Shown here piece after piece: positions 1 to 8,959 of a stretch of 57,693 bases of DNA. Within the stretch, counting starts at the first letter, position 1; each line of letters opens with the position of its first letter. The notes beneath the pieces are model-generated. The model was not told the DNA's origin and searched no databases. It saw only the letters and a program-made list of their open reading frames with translations. The position numbers and the translations under genes are program-made. Origin of the DNA: Acidobacteriota bacterium. GTDB taxonomy: Bacteria > Acidobacteriota > Vicinamibacteria > Fen-336. The stretch lies in contig JAJDNS010000229.1 in assembly GCA_022340585.1 (NCBI GenBank), positions 1 to 57,693 of the forward strand, read 5' to 3'.

Positions 1-111
1 GGAAGACGATGGGGGTCACCGTTTGTTCCGCGTCCCTCCGAGACGTCCAATGCGCTGGACCGGGCCGCGCGTCTGGCGCCAGTCCCCTCGGACGCGGGCG
101 CTTTCCGTCCC

Positions 112-1221
112 TCAGCTCGGGGACGCCCGCCACCCATCGCCGAAGAAGCGTTCGGCGTTCAGGCGGTAGAGCTTCTCGACCACCGCCTTCGGGAGCTCGA
201 GCCCCTGGACGGGCTCGTCGAGCTGTCGGACCTCGACCGCCCCGTCGGTGGCGAAGTACCTCCAGTCCGAGCGCCAGCGCTCTCTCGCGGCGGCGATCGC
301 CTCCTCCGTGGGGTCCGTCGGCTCCACCCCCAGGTCCGTCCCGTAGGCGATGCGGTCCTGGTACTCGATCATGAAGTTGCGCACCCGCTCGCGGTCCCGG
401 CTGGACTGGTACTGGAGGTCGGGCACCCGGGCCGCGGTCTCCACGATGACCCGGGGGAATCGGTCCAGGAAGGCGGCGAGCTCGTCGACGCTCCACTCCA
501 GGCTCCCCAGGTGGGCTCCGGCGAATCGCAGCTTCGGGTTTCTCGCCAGCAGCCCGTCCCGAGCCGCCAGCTGGTCCTCGTACGATGGCATCTCGGGGTG
601 GAGGTACATGTGGTACTCGGGGTGGGTCGAGTAGTAACCCTTGTGGATCACCATCTGCTCGACGGGCAGCCAGCACTCTCTTGGTTCGCCGAGATGGCCG
701 ATCACCGGAACGTCCCTTTCGACCAGGTGTGCGAAGACCGGGTCGAACCGCGGGTCGTCGATCATCACGTCGTCCCCGTTCCGATCCTTGAACTCCATGC
801 CGATGTTCTTCCAGACCTTGACCCCCGCCGCGCCCCGGTCGAAGGCCTCGTCCAGGTAGCGAATCGTCTTCTCGGCCCAGCCGTCGTCGTCCCACCCCTG
901 CATGGGAAAGGACACCACGGCGAGCACGCGGTCCGGGTGGGCCTCGAGCTGGCCGAAGACCGTCTCGTGCCGCATCCGCATCTCGTCGGGGTCGGCGGCA
1001 TAGGTGGCGATGTCGACGAACCGGAAGCGGTCCCGCCGGGCCCGATCGACGAATCTCCCGTCCTTCGCGTGGATGTGGGCGTGCATGTCGATCTTGTCGA
1101 CATGGTCGTAGTCCGCCTCGGCGAAGGACTCCATGGTCTCCGTTTCGGCGGGGGGCGTCTCCGGCTGCCGGCACGCCACCATGGCGAGGCATACGACCAG
1201 GGCGGTCACTGCGTGTCTCAT
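112..1221 (-). CDS. Amidohydrolase-family metal hydrolase, predicted lipoprotein
   Basis: A 369-residue protein of the amidohydrolase 2 (PF04909-like) TIM-barrel group, which hydrolyses or decarboxylates small substrates using a bound metal. Visible metal-ligand candidates are HAH in DMHAHIHA near residue 47, the histidines in VIGHLGEP and FAGAHLGSLEWS, and the late aspartate in AYGTDLG. The N terminus (MRHAVTALVVCLAMVAC) is a short hydrophobic signal ending in a cysteine, so it is probably an outer-membrane or periplasmic lipoprotein. The start is the ATG that begins this signal; the open frame continues far upstream but that part is antisense-like and has no family character. It is the last gene of a minus-strand run behind the isomerase-like gene. 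The substrate is unknown. Confidence 0.88.
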   Translation of the reverse strand: MRHAVTALVVCLAMVACRQPETPPAETETMESFAEADYDHVDKIDMHAHIHAKDGRFVDRARRDRFRFVDIATYAADPDEMRMRHETVFGQLEAHPDRVLAVVSFPMQGWDDDGWAEKTIRYLDEAFDRGAAGVKVWKNIGMEFKDRNGDDVMIDDPRFDPVFAHLVERDVPVIGHLGEPRECWLPVEQMVIHKGYYSTHPEYHMYLHPEMPSYEDQLAARDGLLARNPKLRFAGAHLGSLEWSVDELAAFLDRFPRVIVETAARVPDLQYQSSRDRERVRNFMIEYQDRIAYGTDLGVEPTDPTEEAIAAARERWRSDWRYFATDGAVEVRQLDEPVQGLELPKAVVEKLYRLNAERFFGDGWRASPS

Positions 1222-1313
1222 GGTGCCTCCAGGGCCCGCTCGGGCGACGCCGGGCCGAGGCCCACGTCCTCGAGACGGGGAAGCGGCCCGGCGTGCGACC
1301 ACCGACTGGCCTT

Positions 1314-2174
1314 CTAGATCTTCAGGGCCTCGTAGTACTCGATGCTCTGGGGGATCTGGGCCATGGGAGCGGCGCTCTCGTCCTCGATGAAGTGGATCTC
1401 CACCCCGGCCTTCAGCCCCGCCTTCACGATGGCCGGGATGTCGAACTTTCCAGTACCCAGGACGACCTTGGTGTCGGGCCCGTACTTCTTCTCCTTCGCA
1501 CCCTCGGCCATGTCCTTGAGGTGGGTGTACCAGACCCGCCCCTCGTATTCCTTCATCAGGGCGAGGGGATCGGCGCCCCCGGCCGCGATCCAGAAGATGT
1601 CGAACTCGAAGCCGACCTCGGGTCCGACCTGCTCCGCGAACACGTCGAAGAGGGTCCCCTCCGGCGCCGGTCCGAACTCCTGCCCGTGGGTGTGATAGCC
1701 GAAGCGGAGGCCCGCCGAGCGGAGGCGCTTCGACCACTTCGCGAAGTCGGCGGCGGCGCGCAGCATCTCCTCCCGCGTCGCCGGGCTGCTGGGGTCCGCG
1801 TGGGGGAGGTAGGGATTGACGATCGTCGTCGCCCCCACCACCTCGGCGTCCTTGATCACCTCGTCGATGTCGCTCCCGAGCTGGTCGTAGCCGATGTGCA
1901 TGGCCGGGCACTCGAGCCCCGCCTTCTTCAGCTCGGCGGCGAACTCCGAGGCGGTACGGCCGTAGAAGCCCGCCGACTCGACCTCGTCGATGCCCCAGCC
2001 CTTGATCTGAGCCAGGGTGCCCGGAAGGTCCTTCGCGAGCGCCTCGCGAAGGCTGTAGAGCTGGAGGCCCAGGGGGGGCTTGCTCGCCTCCCCGGCAACG
2101 CCCAGCCGTCGGCCGGCGACGGCGGCGCCCAACCCTCCGGCCACCGCCCCCAGGAACGATCGTCGCGTCGTCAT
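1314..2174 (-). CDS. Tat-exported sugar phosphate isomerase/epimerase-like TIM barrel
   Basis: A 286-residue protein of the xylose-isomerase-like TIM-barrel family (PF01261), members of which isomerise or epimerise sugars and related polyols. The chosen ATG gives MTTRRSFLGAVAGG, a twin-arginine signal, so the folded protein is exported; a start 33 bases upstream would only add a basic tail in front. Family features are LGLQLYSLRE at the mature N terminus, GYHTHGQEF (metal and substrate region), FEFDIFWI and WYTHLKDM. The short C terminus is typical. It follows the GH130 gene by 83 bases and precedes the amidohydrolase by 92, suggesting joint action on a plant sugar derivative. Substrate not predictable. 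Confidence 0.9.
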   Translation of the reverse strand: MTTRRSFLGAVAGGLGAAVAGRRLGVAGEASKPPLGLQLYSLREALAKDLPGTLAQIKGWGIDEVESAGFYGRTASEFAAELKKAGLECPAMHIGYDQLGSDIDEVIKDAEVVGATTIVNPYLPHADPSSPATREEMLRAAADFAKWSKRLRSAGLRFGYHTHGQEFGPAPEGTLFDVFAEQVGPEVGFEFDIFWIAAGGADPLALMKEYEGRVWYTHLKDMAEGAKEKKYGPDTKVVLGTGKFDIPAIVKAGLKAGVEIHFIEDESAAPMAQIPQSIEYYEALKI

Positions 2175-2257
2175 GCGGTTCCTCCTCGGTCTGGTTCCCG
2201 CGCGCATTCAACCACGAATGCCCGGGTCCGTCACTCCAGGGCGCTTCGTCCGGCCGT

Positions 2258-3484
2258 TCAACCCCGGATGCCGCGGTAGGCACGGGCCGTCTTGCCCCGG
2301 ACCCTGGACAGCAGCTTCAGGTTGCGGTCGATCAGCTCGATGCGCTGCTCAACGCACGCCGCCGACCGCAGCGGATCCTCCGGCGTGTGGAGGACGTAGT
2401 CGAGGAGGCGCTCCTCGGTGGTGGTGGCCACGTGGGTGCGGGTGTCCGAAGAGGCGTAGTAGATGAACACCTCGCCGTCGTCCCGCGCCACCACCCCGTT
2501 GCAGAAGAGGACGTTCGAGACGTCCCCGGTCCGCTCCTCGCCCTCCGGCGCCATGAAGTATCCGCCGGGTCGGGCGATGACCTTCGACGGGTCGGCGAGG
2601 TCGCAGAGGAAGGCGTAGAGCACGTAGCGCAGCCCCGCCGCACAGGGACGCACGCCGTGGGCGATGTGCAGCCACCCCTTCGCCGTCTTCAGCGGGGGCG
2701 CCCCCGCCCCGTTCTTGCCCTCCTTGACCGTGTGGTAGACGCGGGGGTCGACGATCGCCTCCTCCCCGGTCTCGGCGTGCTCCATGCTCTCGCACAGCGC
2801 GAACCCGATGCCACCCCCTTCGCCCGCCTCGATGAAGCTGTCCTGGGGTCGGGTGTACAGAGCGTACTTCCCGTTGACGAACTCCGGGTGCAGGACCACG
2901 TTTCTCTGCTGGGCCGACTTCGACTTCAGGTCGGGCAGACGTTCCCACCTCACGAGGTCCTTCGTCCGGGCGATCCCGGCCTGGGCGACCGCAGCCGACG
3001 TGTCCCCCGGGGGCGCGGCCGGGTCCTTCCGCTCGGCGCAGAAGATCCCGTAGACCCAGCCGTCCTCGTGGGCGGTGAGGCGCATGTCGTAGACGTTGGT
3101 CTCCGGCGTCCCGGTCTCGGGCATCACCAGGGGGCGATCGCGGAAGCGGAAGCCGTCGACCCCGGTCTCGCTCTCGGCAATGGCGAAGAAGCTCTTGCGG
3201 TCCGCGCCCTCGACCCGGGCCACCAGGCAGATCTTCCCCCGCCACTCGATCGCCCCCACGTTGAAGGCGGCGTTGACACCGAGGCGCTCCAGGAGAAGGG
3301 GGTTGCGCTTCGGGTCGAGGTCGTAGCGCCAGTGGATCGGCGCGTGGGCGCCGGTCAGGACCGGGTTCTCCCAGCGGTCGATGACGCCGTTGCCTTCTCG
3401 GGCCCGTCGGTTCGTGCGCTCGACCAGCTTCAGGTGCTGGTCGACCTTGCGGCGCAGGGCCTTCTCGAAGTCGAAGCGGGCCAT
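2258..3484 (-). CDS. GH130 beta-mannoside phosphorylase (mannosyl-glucose type)
   Basis: A 408-residue glycoside hydrolase family 130 protein. The family splits beta-mannosides with inorganic phosphate to give mannose 1-phosphate. GH130_1 hallmarks visible are RWENPVLTG near the N terminus, FNVGAIEWRGKICLVARVEG, the NVYDMRLTAHEDGWVYGIFC segment with the catalytic-region aspartate, LHPEFVNGKYALYTRPQD and the HGVR/VLYAFL blades of the five-bladed propeller. No signal peptide, so cytoplasmic. Length matches mannosyl-glucose phosphorylases of about 390-410 residues. Together with the cellobiose phosphorylase at 39720 it indicates phosphorolytic use of mannan/cellulose oligosaccharides. Exact substrate (mannosyl-glucose versus mannobiose) is inferred from motif similarity only. 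Confidence 0.92.
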   Translation of the reverse strand: MARFDFEKALRRKVDQHLKLVERTNRRAREGNGVIDRWENPVLTGAHAPIHWRYDLDPKRNPLLLERLGVNAAFNVGAIEWRGKICLVARVEGADRKSFFAIAESETGVDGFRFRDRPLVMPETGTPETNVYDMRLTAHEDGWVYGIFCAERKDPAAPPGDTSAAVAQAGIARTKDLVRWERLPDLKSKSAQQRNVVLHPEFVNGKYALYTRPQDSFIEAGEGGGIGFALCESMEHAETGEEAIVDPRVYHTVKEGKNGAGAPPLKTAKGWLHIAHGVRPCAAGLRYVLYAFLCDLADPSKVIARPGGYFMAPEGEERTGDVSNVLFCNGVVARDDGEVFIYYASSDTRTHVATTTEERLLDYVLHTPEDPLRSAACVEQRIELIDRNLKLLSRVRGKTARAYRGIRG

Positions 3485-3573
3485 CTCAGTCCTCCACGGG
3501 GGATAGCTCGAGGGCGGCGGCGTGGCCGGGCCGAGCCTACGGCGGCCGCAGTCCAGGTGTCAACGGAGCGGCG

Positions 3574-4206
3574 TCACACGCTCACCCGGGCGTCAGGATA
3601 GATGGCGTAGGTCCCGACCATCGATGCCTTGTCGAGGACGTGGCCTTCGATGGACTCGAGCACGTCCGGGCCGGTGAAGGGGCCATCCACCGGGCATCTC
3701 TCGAGGTCCAGGGCATAGACCGTGAAGTGGTAGTGATGCACCCGCTCGTCGTTCCAGGGCGGGCCCGGGCCGTCGTACCCGTAGTAGTCGCCGCCCATGT
3801 CGGCATCGCCCTCGAACCACTGGGTGTAGTTGTTGAGCCCCTGCCTGATCCCGCCCGGACCCCCGGGGCCCTTGCCCTTCGCGGTCACCCCGCTGGAGTA
3901 CTCTCCCTCCGGGATCGAGGCGCAGTCGGGGGGCAGGTCGACCATCACCCAGTGGTAGAAGTCCGCCCGGGGCAGGTCAGCGGGCACGGTCACGCCTTCC
4001 TTGTTGACGTCGTCCGGCTTCGTGGGCACATCCACGTCGTGACAGATGACCGCGAACGACCGGGTCCCGGCCGGGGCCCCCGCCCAGGCCAGGTGGGGAT
4101 TGACGTTGTCGCTGAGCTGGACGTGGGTCTCGGGATGGGGCTTGCCGAACGCGTAGCGCGCGGGGATGGCCCCACCGTCCTTGAAGCTGTCGCTCCGGAG
4201 CTGCAT
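3574..4206 (-). CDS. YbhB/YbcL-family (PEBP, Raf kinase inhibitor-like) protein
   Basis: A 210-residue cytoplasmic protein of the phosphatidylethanolamine-binding family (bacterial YbhB/YbcL). Visible signatures are LRSDSFKDGGAIPARYAFG at the start, the ligand-pocket strand AVICHDVDVPT and FYHWVMVDLP, and the late YHFTVYALDLE. Function of bacterial members is poorly defined; small-ligand binding is the usual inference. The ATG at 4206 is preferred because AGGAGG lies 11 bases upstream; a GTG four codons earlier would overlap that ribosome site. It sits at the head of the four-gene run going left and is separated from the larger operon by 127 bases containing a dispersed repeat. Confidence 0.88.
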   Translation of the reverse strand: MQLRSDSFKDGGAIPARYAFGKPHPETHVQLSDNVNPHLAWAGAPAGTRSFAVICHDVDVPTKPDDVNKEGVTVPADLPRADFYHWVMVDLPPDCASIPEGEYSSGVTAKGKGPGGPGGIRQGLNNYTQWFEGDADMGGDYYGYDGPGPPWNDERVHHYHFTVYALDLERCPVDGPFTGPDVLESIEGHVLDKASMVGTYAIYPDARVSV

Positions 4207-4260
4207 GGGTCTTCTCACCTCCTCTGCCCGGTGGTCTTACACCCTTCCCCGGGCCATCGT

Positions 4261-4276
4261 CCAGCCCCAGGGCTGG
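4261..4276. repeat. Short inverted repeat between PEBP gene and repeat copy 1
   Basis: CCAGCCC-CA-GGGCTGG, 7-bp arms around two bases, lies 57 bases upstream of the PEBP-like gene and 57 downstream of the preceding stop codon. It could be an operator or part of a terminator; there is no T tract. Confidence 0.4.
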
Positions 4277-4298
4277 TCCTACTCGCGCGCGGCCTCCC

Positions 4299-4376
4299 GA
4301 GGACCGCACCGGCCTGCGGCCGGCGGCCTTGGCCTAAGGACACGAGCCCGTGTCGGCGACTGTGTCCTTAGCGGCG
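4299..4376. repeat. Dispersed two-hairpin repeat, copy 1
   Basis: This 78-base stretch matches 36821-36897: about 43 of the first 46 aligned bases and almost all of the last 14 are the same, while the middle differs. It folds as two stems: CCGGCC-TGC-GGCCGG at 4309-4323 and CTAAGGACAC (4334-4343) pairing with GTGTCCTTAG (4362-4371). It resembles REP-type intergenic elements. It overlaps the end of the TPR/FG-GAP gene and supplies its stop codon at 4334-4336. Confidence 0.85.
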
Positions 4377-7300
4377 TGGACGGCCGCCAGCTCCAGGGGG
4401 ACGAGGGGGCGGGCCACCACGCGGGTGTTGTACTTCGCCTGGAGGGTCTCCTGCCGGCTCAGCTGGCGCGGCCGCTCGGACTCCGGGTAGGGATAGCGGG
4501 CCATCCCGTGGTACGGGAGGGGGAGAACGACGTCGGGACTGGAGGAGTTGATGTCCATCTCCTTGCTGAACCCGTCCCCGAGCAGGAGGAAGGTCCGCTC
4601 CCGCCCGGGACCGGCCGGGGGAAGGGCCTCGAACGAAAGCGCGATCTCGTCCCCGGGCTTCGACACCACGAAGAGATCGTCGGTGGCTCCCAGCAGGTCG
4701 CGGACGTCGCCCTCGTGGGTGTAGCGACCCGGCATCACCTTCCACGGCGAGGCCCATCCCACGCGGGCGTACTCGAACGACAGCGGCCCCTTGCCATCCA
4801 CGAACCTCTCGGCCGAGAAGCCGCGCTCCGACAGCCGGGCCACCTCGGGCTCGAGGGTCACCGGCTCGCCCACGAGACCCGGGACCCCCTGGCCGACGGC
4901 GATCCGGTCCCAGTAGATCCTCATGTTCGTCACGAGGCGCACCCGCGCGGTGAGACCGAGGGCAAGGGGGGCGAGATCCACGATCACCGTCTGGGGGCGA
5001 CCCACCGGGATCCCCACGTCCGCGACCGCGAGGTCCCATCGGCCCGGGGCGGTCTCCACCTCCAGGCGCGGGGGCTTCAACCCGAGTCCCATCTGCGAGG
5101 CCGCCACGTTGTCGCTGGAGAACGCGTAGTCCGTCCAGCCGGTGAGCAGCAGGACCCGGTGGGTTGGGGGCACCTCCGACAGGTCCAGGGTGAGCGCGTG
5201 CTCGCCGGCGTACCCTCGGATCCGGTGCAGGGGGAAGCCCTCGACGAAACGGTGGTCCACGGTCCGGGCCGGCTCCGTCGCGTCGGCCCCGGATGCGTCC
5301 ACGACGCCGGGCACCCGGGGATCCCGGACCGCGACGAGCCGGAACGGCTTGGGGGTGCCGGTCATGCCCTCGTCCGGGTACACCTCGACGTCCACCGGGT
5401 GCTCGACCGCCAGCAGGCGCGCACTGTCGAGGTACAGGACCTCCTCGAGCTCGTTGGTGACCCGGAGCTCGTAGCGCCCGTCCCGCGCCCGAAGCTGCTC
5501 GGGGGCCACGCGGACGTACTCGACGGGATCGGGATGGCTCCGCACCCCCGGCGCCACCCAGTAGCCCATCTCCCCGGCCCCGAGGAAGTCGGTCACGAAG
5601 GCGAACCGCTCCCCGTCCCAGGCGTAGAGATAGGGGCAGGACGAGGGCTTGCGGTCGAGCTCCAGGAGGTGGGTCACGGTCCGGGTCGCCTCGGTCTCCG
5701 CCTCCGGGAACGCGGTCTCGGTCTGGACGATCCCCGACACCCAGATCACCCGGACGGTGTCGGGGGCAGGACGTGAGCCGAGTCCGAACACCACGTCTCC
5801 CGGGGCCACCATGGGCACCGCGGCCGAGGTCTCGATCTTCTGCTTCAGGCTTCCGGCGCGCAGGGCCACCTTGGCCCCCACCGCGCCCTTGCTGCTCACC
5901 CGGCCCTCGAGGTCGACGGCGAACGAGTTGTGGGCGTTCCCCCCCTCGTTCACCCAGAGGCGGGTGCCCTCCGCGGTGCCCACGAGCAGATCGGCGTCGC
6001 CGTCGGCGTCGAGGTCGGCCACGGCCAGGGCGGCATCGGCCAGCGAGGCGTCGCGCAGCCCCGGGGGCAGCGCCACGTCGGTGACGTCGCTCCACTCGCT
6101 CCCGAGGTTCCGGAAGAGACGAGCCCCCTTCTTCGTGGCCACCAGGAGATCGAGGAGGCCGTCGTTGTCGTAGTCGAAGGACTGGACCGCCTCCGCCTCG
6201 CCCGTTCCCGCCGGGCCCGGGGTCACCACGAAGCGCCCCCGTCCGTCGCTCAGGGCCAGGGCGACCGCTCCATCGGCGCCCAGGATCAGATCGGGGTAGA
6301 AGTCCTTGTTGATGTCCCCGGCGGCGACGCTGCGATACGGGCCCGACGTCTCGAGCCCCGCCGCCGACGCCACGTCCTCGAAGCTTCCGTCCCGGAGGTT
6401 GCGGAAGACGAGCGGCGGCTTCTCCCGGCGCAGGACGACCAGATCGAGATCGCGGCCGTTGTCGAAGTCGGTGGGAACCAGGGCCAGGGGCTCACCCTCG
6501 GCCGCGATGCCCGCCTCTTCGGTCACGTCGGCGAACGTCCCGTCGCCGTTGTTCCTCAGCAGCAGGCCGGGCACGACGATGTCGAGGTCTCCGTCGTGGT
6601 CGACGTCGGCGAAGGCCGCGGTCGCGGGCAGGCCCTCCGCCGCGGGCAGCGACGCGCTCGCGGTGACGTCCGTGAACCGAGCCTCGCCCTCTCCCTTGAA
6701 GAGCGCTGGTCCCGTCGGGCGGATCAGGAGGAGATCCACCACCCCGTCGTTGTCGTAGTCTCCCCCGACCGCCGCGACCGCCGGGCCGGAGACCCCCGAG
6801 GTCTCGGTCACGTCCCGGAGGCGACCCCCCTCGTTCTTCAGGAGCCGCAGCCCGCCCCCGGCCTCGATGGCGTCGAGCCGGCCGTCACCGTCGAGGTCGG
6901 CCAGGGCCAGGGTCACCCCGGCACCGGGCTGGGCCCGCCCGGGCACCGCGTCCTCCCTCTCGTCGAAGGCCACCTCGGGGGTCGCCGGGTCCACCAGCTC
7001 GTCCTCGGCGCCGGTGGAGGCGAGGGCCTCGGCGTACCGCCCCTGCTCCAGGTAGATCTTCCCGAAGCTGGTGTGCGCCGGATTGGCCCGCAGGGCCTGG
7101 AAGTGCTTCATGGCCTCCATGGCCTCCTCGCGACGCCCGGCCCGTCCAAGGGCCATCGCCCGGCTGTAGGCGACGGAGGCGTTGACGGGGTCGGCCTGGG
7201 CCGCGGTCTCGAGGACGGGCAGGGCCTCGTCGTAGCGGGCCTCGTCCACGAGGAGCTGGCCGAGGACCAGGTTGGCGCCGAAGTCACCGGGGTCCGCCGC

Positions 7301-7702
7301 CAGGACCTTGCGAAGGTGCGTCTCCGCCACCTCGGGCTCGTCCTCGAGACGGGCGATGAGGGCCAGAAGGTAGTGGAGGTGCGGCGAGTCCGGTTGCTTC
7401 GCCAGGGTCTCGGTGGCCGCCTTCTTGGCCGCGGTGAGATCGGGGATGTAGAAGAGGGCCAGGGCTTGGTTCACCTGGGCGAGGGCGAACTCCGGGTCGG
7501 CCTCGAGGGCCCGCGCGAAGGCCTCCGCCGCCTCCTTGTGGTTGTACTGCTCCAGGAGGGCCACGCCGAGGTTGTTCTCCCGGTACGCGGCTTCCCGCGC
7601 CTCCTCCGGCTCCGGGCTCCGGGCCTGCAGCGCCCAGCCCAGGCCGGCGGTCACCAGCACGAGCGACAGCGCCGTGGTCGTCGTCAGGCGTCGAATCATC
7701 AC
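4334..7702 (-). CDS. Exported TPR / FG-GAP (VCBS) / ASPIC-UnbV protein
   Basis: A 1122-residue exported protein. Order: signal segment (residues 1-28); TPR repeats about 35-240 (NLGVALLEQYNHKEAAEAFA, YDEALPVLETAAQADP); seven or so FG-GAP/VCBS propeller repeats about 250-570, recognised by calcium-binding-like motifs such as DLDGDGRLD, DYDNDGVVD and DVDHDGDLD; an ASPIC/UnbV segment about 600-660 (GAKVALRAG, DTVRVIWVSG); then about 450 residues I do not recognise. Probably a periplasmic or surface scaffold. It is the last gene of the eight-gene operon; its ATG overlaps the stop of the preceding binding-protein gene by four bases (ATGA). The final codons and stop lie in a dispersed repeat, so the C terminus may have been replaced or trimmed. 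Confidence 0.9.
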   Translation of the reverse strand: MMIRRLTTTTALSLVLVTAGLGWALQARSPEPEEAREAAYRENNLGVALLEQYNHKEAAEAFARALEADPEFALAQVNQALALFYIPDLTAAKKAATETLAKQPDSPHLHYLLALIARLEDEPEVAETHLRKVLAADPGDFGANLVLGQLLVDEARYDEALPVLETAAQADPVNASVAYSRAMALGRAGRREEAMEAMKHFQALRANPAHTSFGKIYLEQGRYAEALASTGAEDELVDPATPEVAFDEREDAVPGRAQPGAGVTLALADLDGDGRLDAIEAGGGLRLLKNEGGRLRDVTETSGVSGPAVAAVGGDYDNDGVVDLLLIRPTGPALFKGEGEARFTDVTASASLPAAEGLPATAAFADVDHDGDLDIVVPGLLLRNNGDGTFADVTEEAGIAAEGEPLALVPTDFDNGRDLDLVVLRREKPPLVFRNLRDGSFEDVASAAGLETSGPYRSVAAGDINKDFYPDLILGADGAVALALSDGRGRFVVTPGPAGTGEAEAVQSFDYDNDGLLDLLVATKKGARLFRNLGSEWSDVTDVALPPGLRDASLADAALAVADLDADGDADLLVGTAEGTRLWVNEGGNAHNSFAVDLEGRVSSKGAVGAKVALRAGSLKQKIETSAAVPMVAPGDVVFGLGSRPAPDTVRVIWVSGIVQTETAFPEAETEATRTVTHLLELDRKPSSCPYLYAWDGERFAFVTDFLGAGEMGYWVAPGVRSHPDPVEYVRVAPEQLRARDGRYELRVTNELEEVLYLDSARLLAVEHPVDVEVYPDEGMTGTPKPFRLVAVRDPRVPGVVDASGADATEPARTVDHRFVEGFPLHRIRGYAGEHALTLDLSEVPPTHRVLLLTGWTDYAFSSDNVAASQMGLGLKPPRLEVETAPGRWDLAVADVGIPVGRPQTVIVDLAPLALGLTARVRLVTNMRIYWDRIAVGQGVPGLVGEPVTLEPEVARLSERGFSAERFVDGKGPLSFEYARVGWASPWKVMPGRYTHEGDVRDLLGATDDLFVVSKPGDEIALSFEALPPAGPGRERTFLLLGDGFSKEMDINSSSPDVVLPLPYHGMARYPYPESERPRQLSRQETLQAKYNTRVVARPLVPLELAAVHAAKDTVADTGSCP

Positions 7703-8919
7703 CTCTCCATCGAATCAGGCGGCGTCATCGGCCGCAACTGCCCCTTCACCCAGGTCGCGAGACCCACCGGCGCGCGGTTCCGCCCGAGGGCGTCCCAGCG
7801 AACGACCCCACCCGCCCCCGTCCACGGCGAGAGCTCTCTCACCGCGTCGCGGATGCGGGCCCGGTTGAGGCCGGCCCGTTCCACCGCGTCCGCCACGAGT
7901 CGCACGGCGTCGTACGACCAGGTCGCGGCGTGGTCGGGTCGCTCTCCCCACTGATTCTCGTACATTCGGGCGAAAGAGTCCCATCGGGGCGAGGGTTGCC
8001 ACAGGAGGGGGACCACCACCCCCTCCGCCGCGGCCCCCGCCGCACGCTGGAACGCGTTCAGGGCCAGCGGAGCGCCCCCCATGAGCTCTCCCGCATAGCC
8101 GCGGCGGCGGAGGGTCTTCACGAGCCGAGCCGCCGGCACCGGCGGAGCGAGCACGACGATGGCACCGGGACTCCCCTCCAGCAGCCGCGCCGCCAGCGGA
8201 TCCAGGTCTCCCTCGACGGGATCGAACTCGAGGAGCGTCGAGGGGGTCAGTCGCCGGGAGGCGAGGCCGCGTCGCAGCTCGACCAGGGCGGCGTGGGCGT
8301 CGTGCTCTGCCGCCGCGGCCACGGCGAAGGGGCCTCCCCTGGAGGCCGCCGCCAGCGCGGTCACCAGTACCGGCATCTGGACCTCGTCCGAGGGGACCAG
8401 CGAGAAGATCCAGGGCACGGACGCCATGTGGGCGGTGTCGTCCGTGCTGCCCGAGCTCAGCAGGGTCACCCGCGTCTTCAGGGCCACCTGCTCCGCGAGG
8501 TGGGCCGAGGCCCCGTCGATGGCCCCCAGGAGAGCCCAGGCCCCGTCCTCGAAGACCATCCGGGTCACCAGGACCACCCCCGTGCCCCAGGGGTTCTCCG
8601 ACCAGCCGGGCTGGAGACGGTAGGGGCGGCCCCGGTGGCCTCCGGCGGCGTCGAGGCCCTCCAGGGCCAGTGTCGCCCCCCGCCAGAAGCCGCCCCCCGT
8701 GGGGTGGTCGGGGTCGCCGGGACCGAACCACCCCAGGACCACCTCGTCCACGTCCGGCTCGGGCAGCTCCCGCCCCGGCCCCCGGTACTCGAGGGCCTCC
8801 TCCCCCGCCCGCTTGTACTCCTCCGGGCGGGCCTGGGCGCGATCGTCGCTCGCCGTCCCCGCCGGGGAACTCAGGAGGACGGCCACCCCGAGGGCCGCGA
8901 CGAGCCCCGGCCCCCTCAC
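7699..8919 (-). CDS. Periplasmic branched-chain-type ligand-binding protein (truncated-style paralogue)
   Basis: A 406-residue protein of the Leu/Ile/Val-type periplasmic binding fold (Peripla_BP_6). A GTG start gives a signal peptide (LVAALGVAVLLSSPAGTA). Family features are VDEVVLGWFGPGDPDH, GGFWRGATLALEGLDAAGGHRG, LLGAIDGASAHLAEQVAL and the C-terminal TWSYDAVRLVADAVERAGLNRARIRD. It closely parallels the next gene (8960-10438), including the AIDGAxxH and AGLNRA(R/K)IRD blocks, so the two are paralogues. No ABC permease or ATPase lies nearby. This suggests ligand sensing or delivery to the neighbouring redox proteins rather than classical uptake; that is inference. Ligand unknown. Confidence 0.88.
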   Translation of the reverse strand: MRGPGLVAALGVAVLLSSPAGTASDDRAQARPEEYKRAGEEALEYRGPGRELPEPDVDEVVLGWFGPGDPDHPTGGGFWRGATLALEGLDAAGGHRGRPYRLQPGWSENPWGTGVVLVTRMVFEDGAWALLGAIDGASAHLAEQVALKTRVTLLSSGSTDDTAHMASVPWIFSLVPSDEVQMPVLVTALAAASRGGPFAVAAAAEHDAHAALVELRRGLASRRLTPSTLLEFDPVEGDLDPLAARLLEGSPGAIVVLAPPVPAARLVKTLRRRGYAGELMGGAPLALNAFQRAAGAAAEGVVVPLLWQPSPRWDSFARMYENQWGERPDHAATWSYDAVRLVADAVERAGLNRARIRDAVRELSPWTGAGGVVRWDALGRNRAPVGLATWVKGQLRPMTPPDSMER

Positions 8920-8959
8920 CTCGGGGACGCGCTCGCGCCCGGGCCTCGGCGGCGCGGCC

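Noticed and set aside
9..374. Small plus-strand frame at the window start
   Set aside because: Arg/Ser/Pro-rich, overlaps the amidohydrolase on the other strand, no signal or family features.
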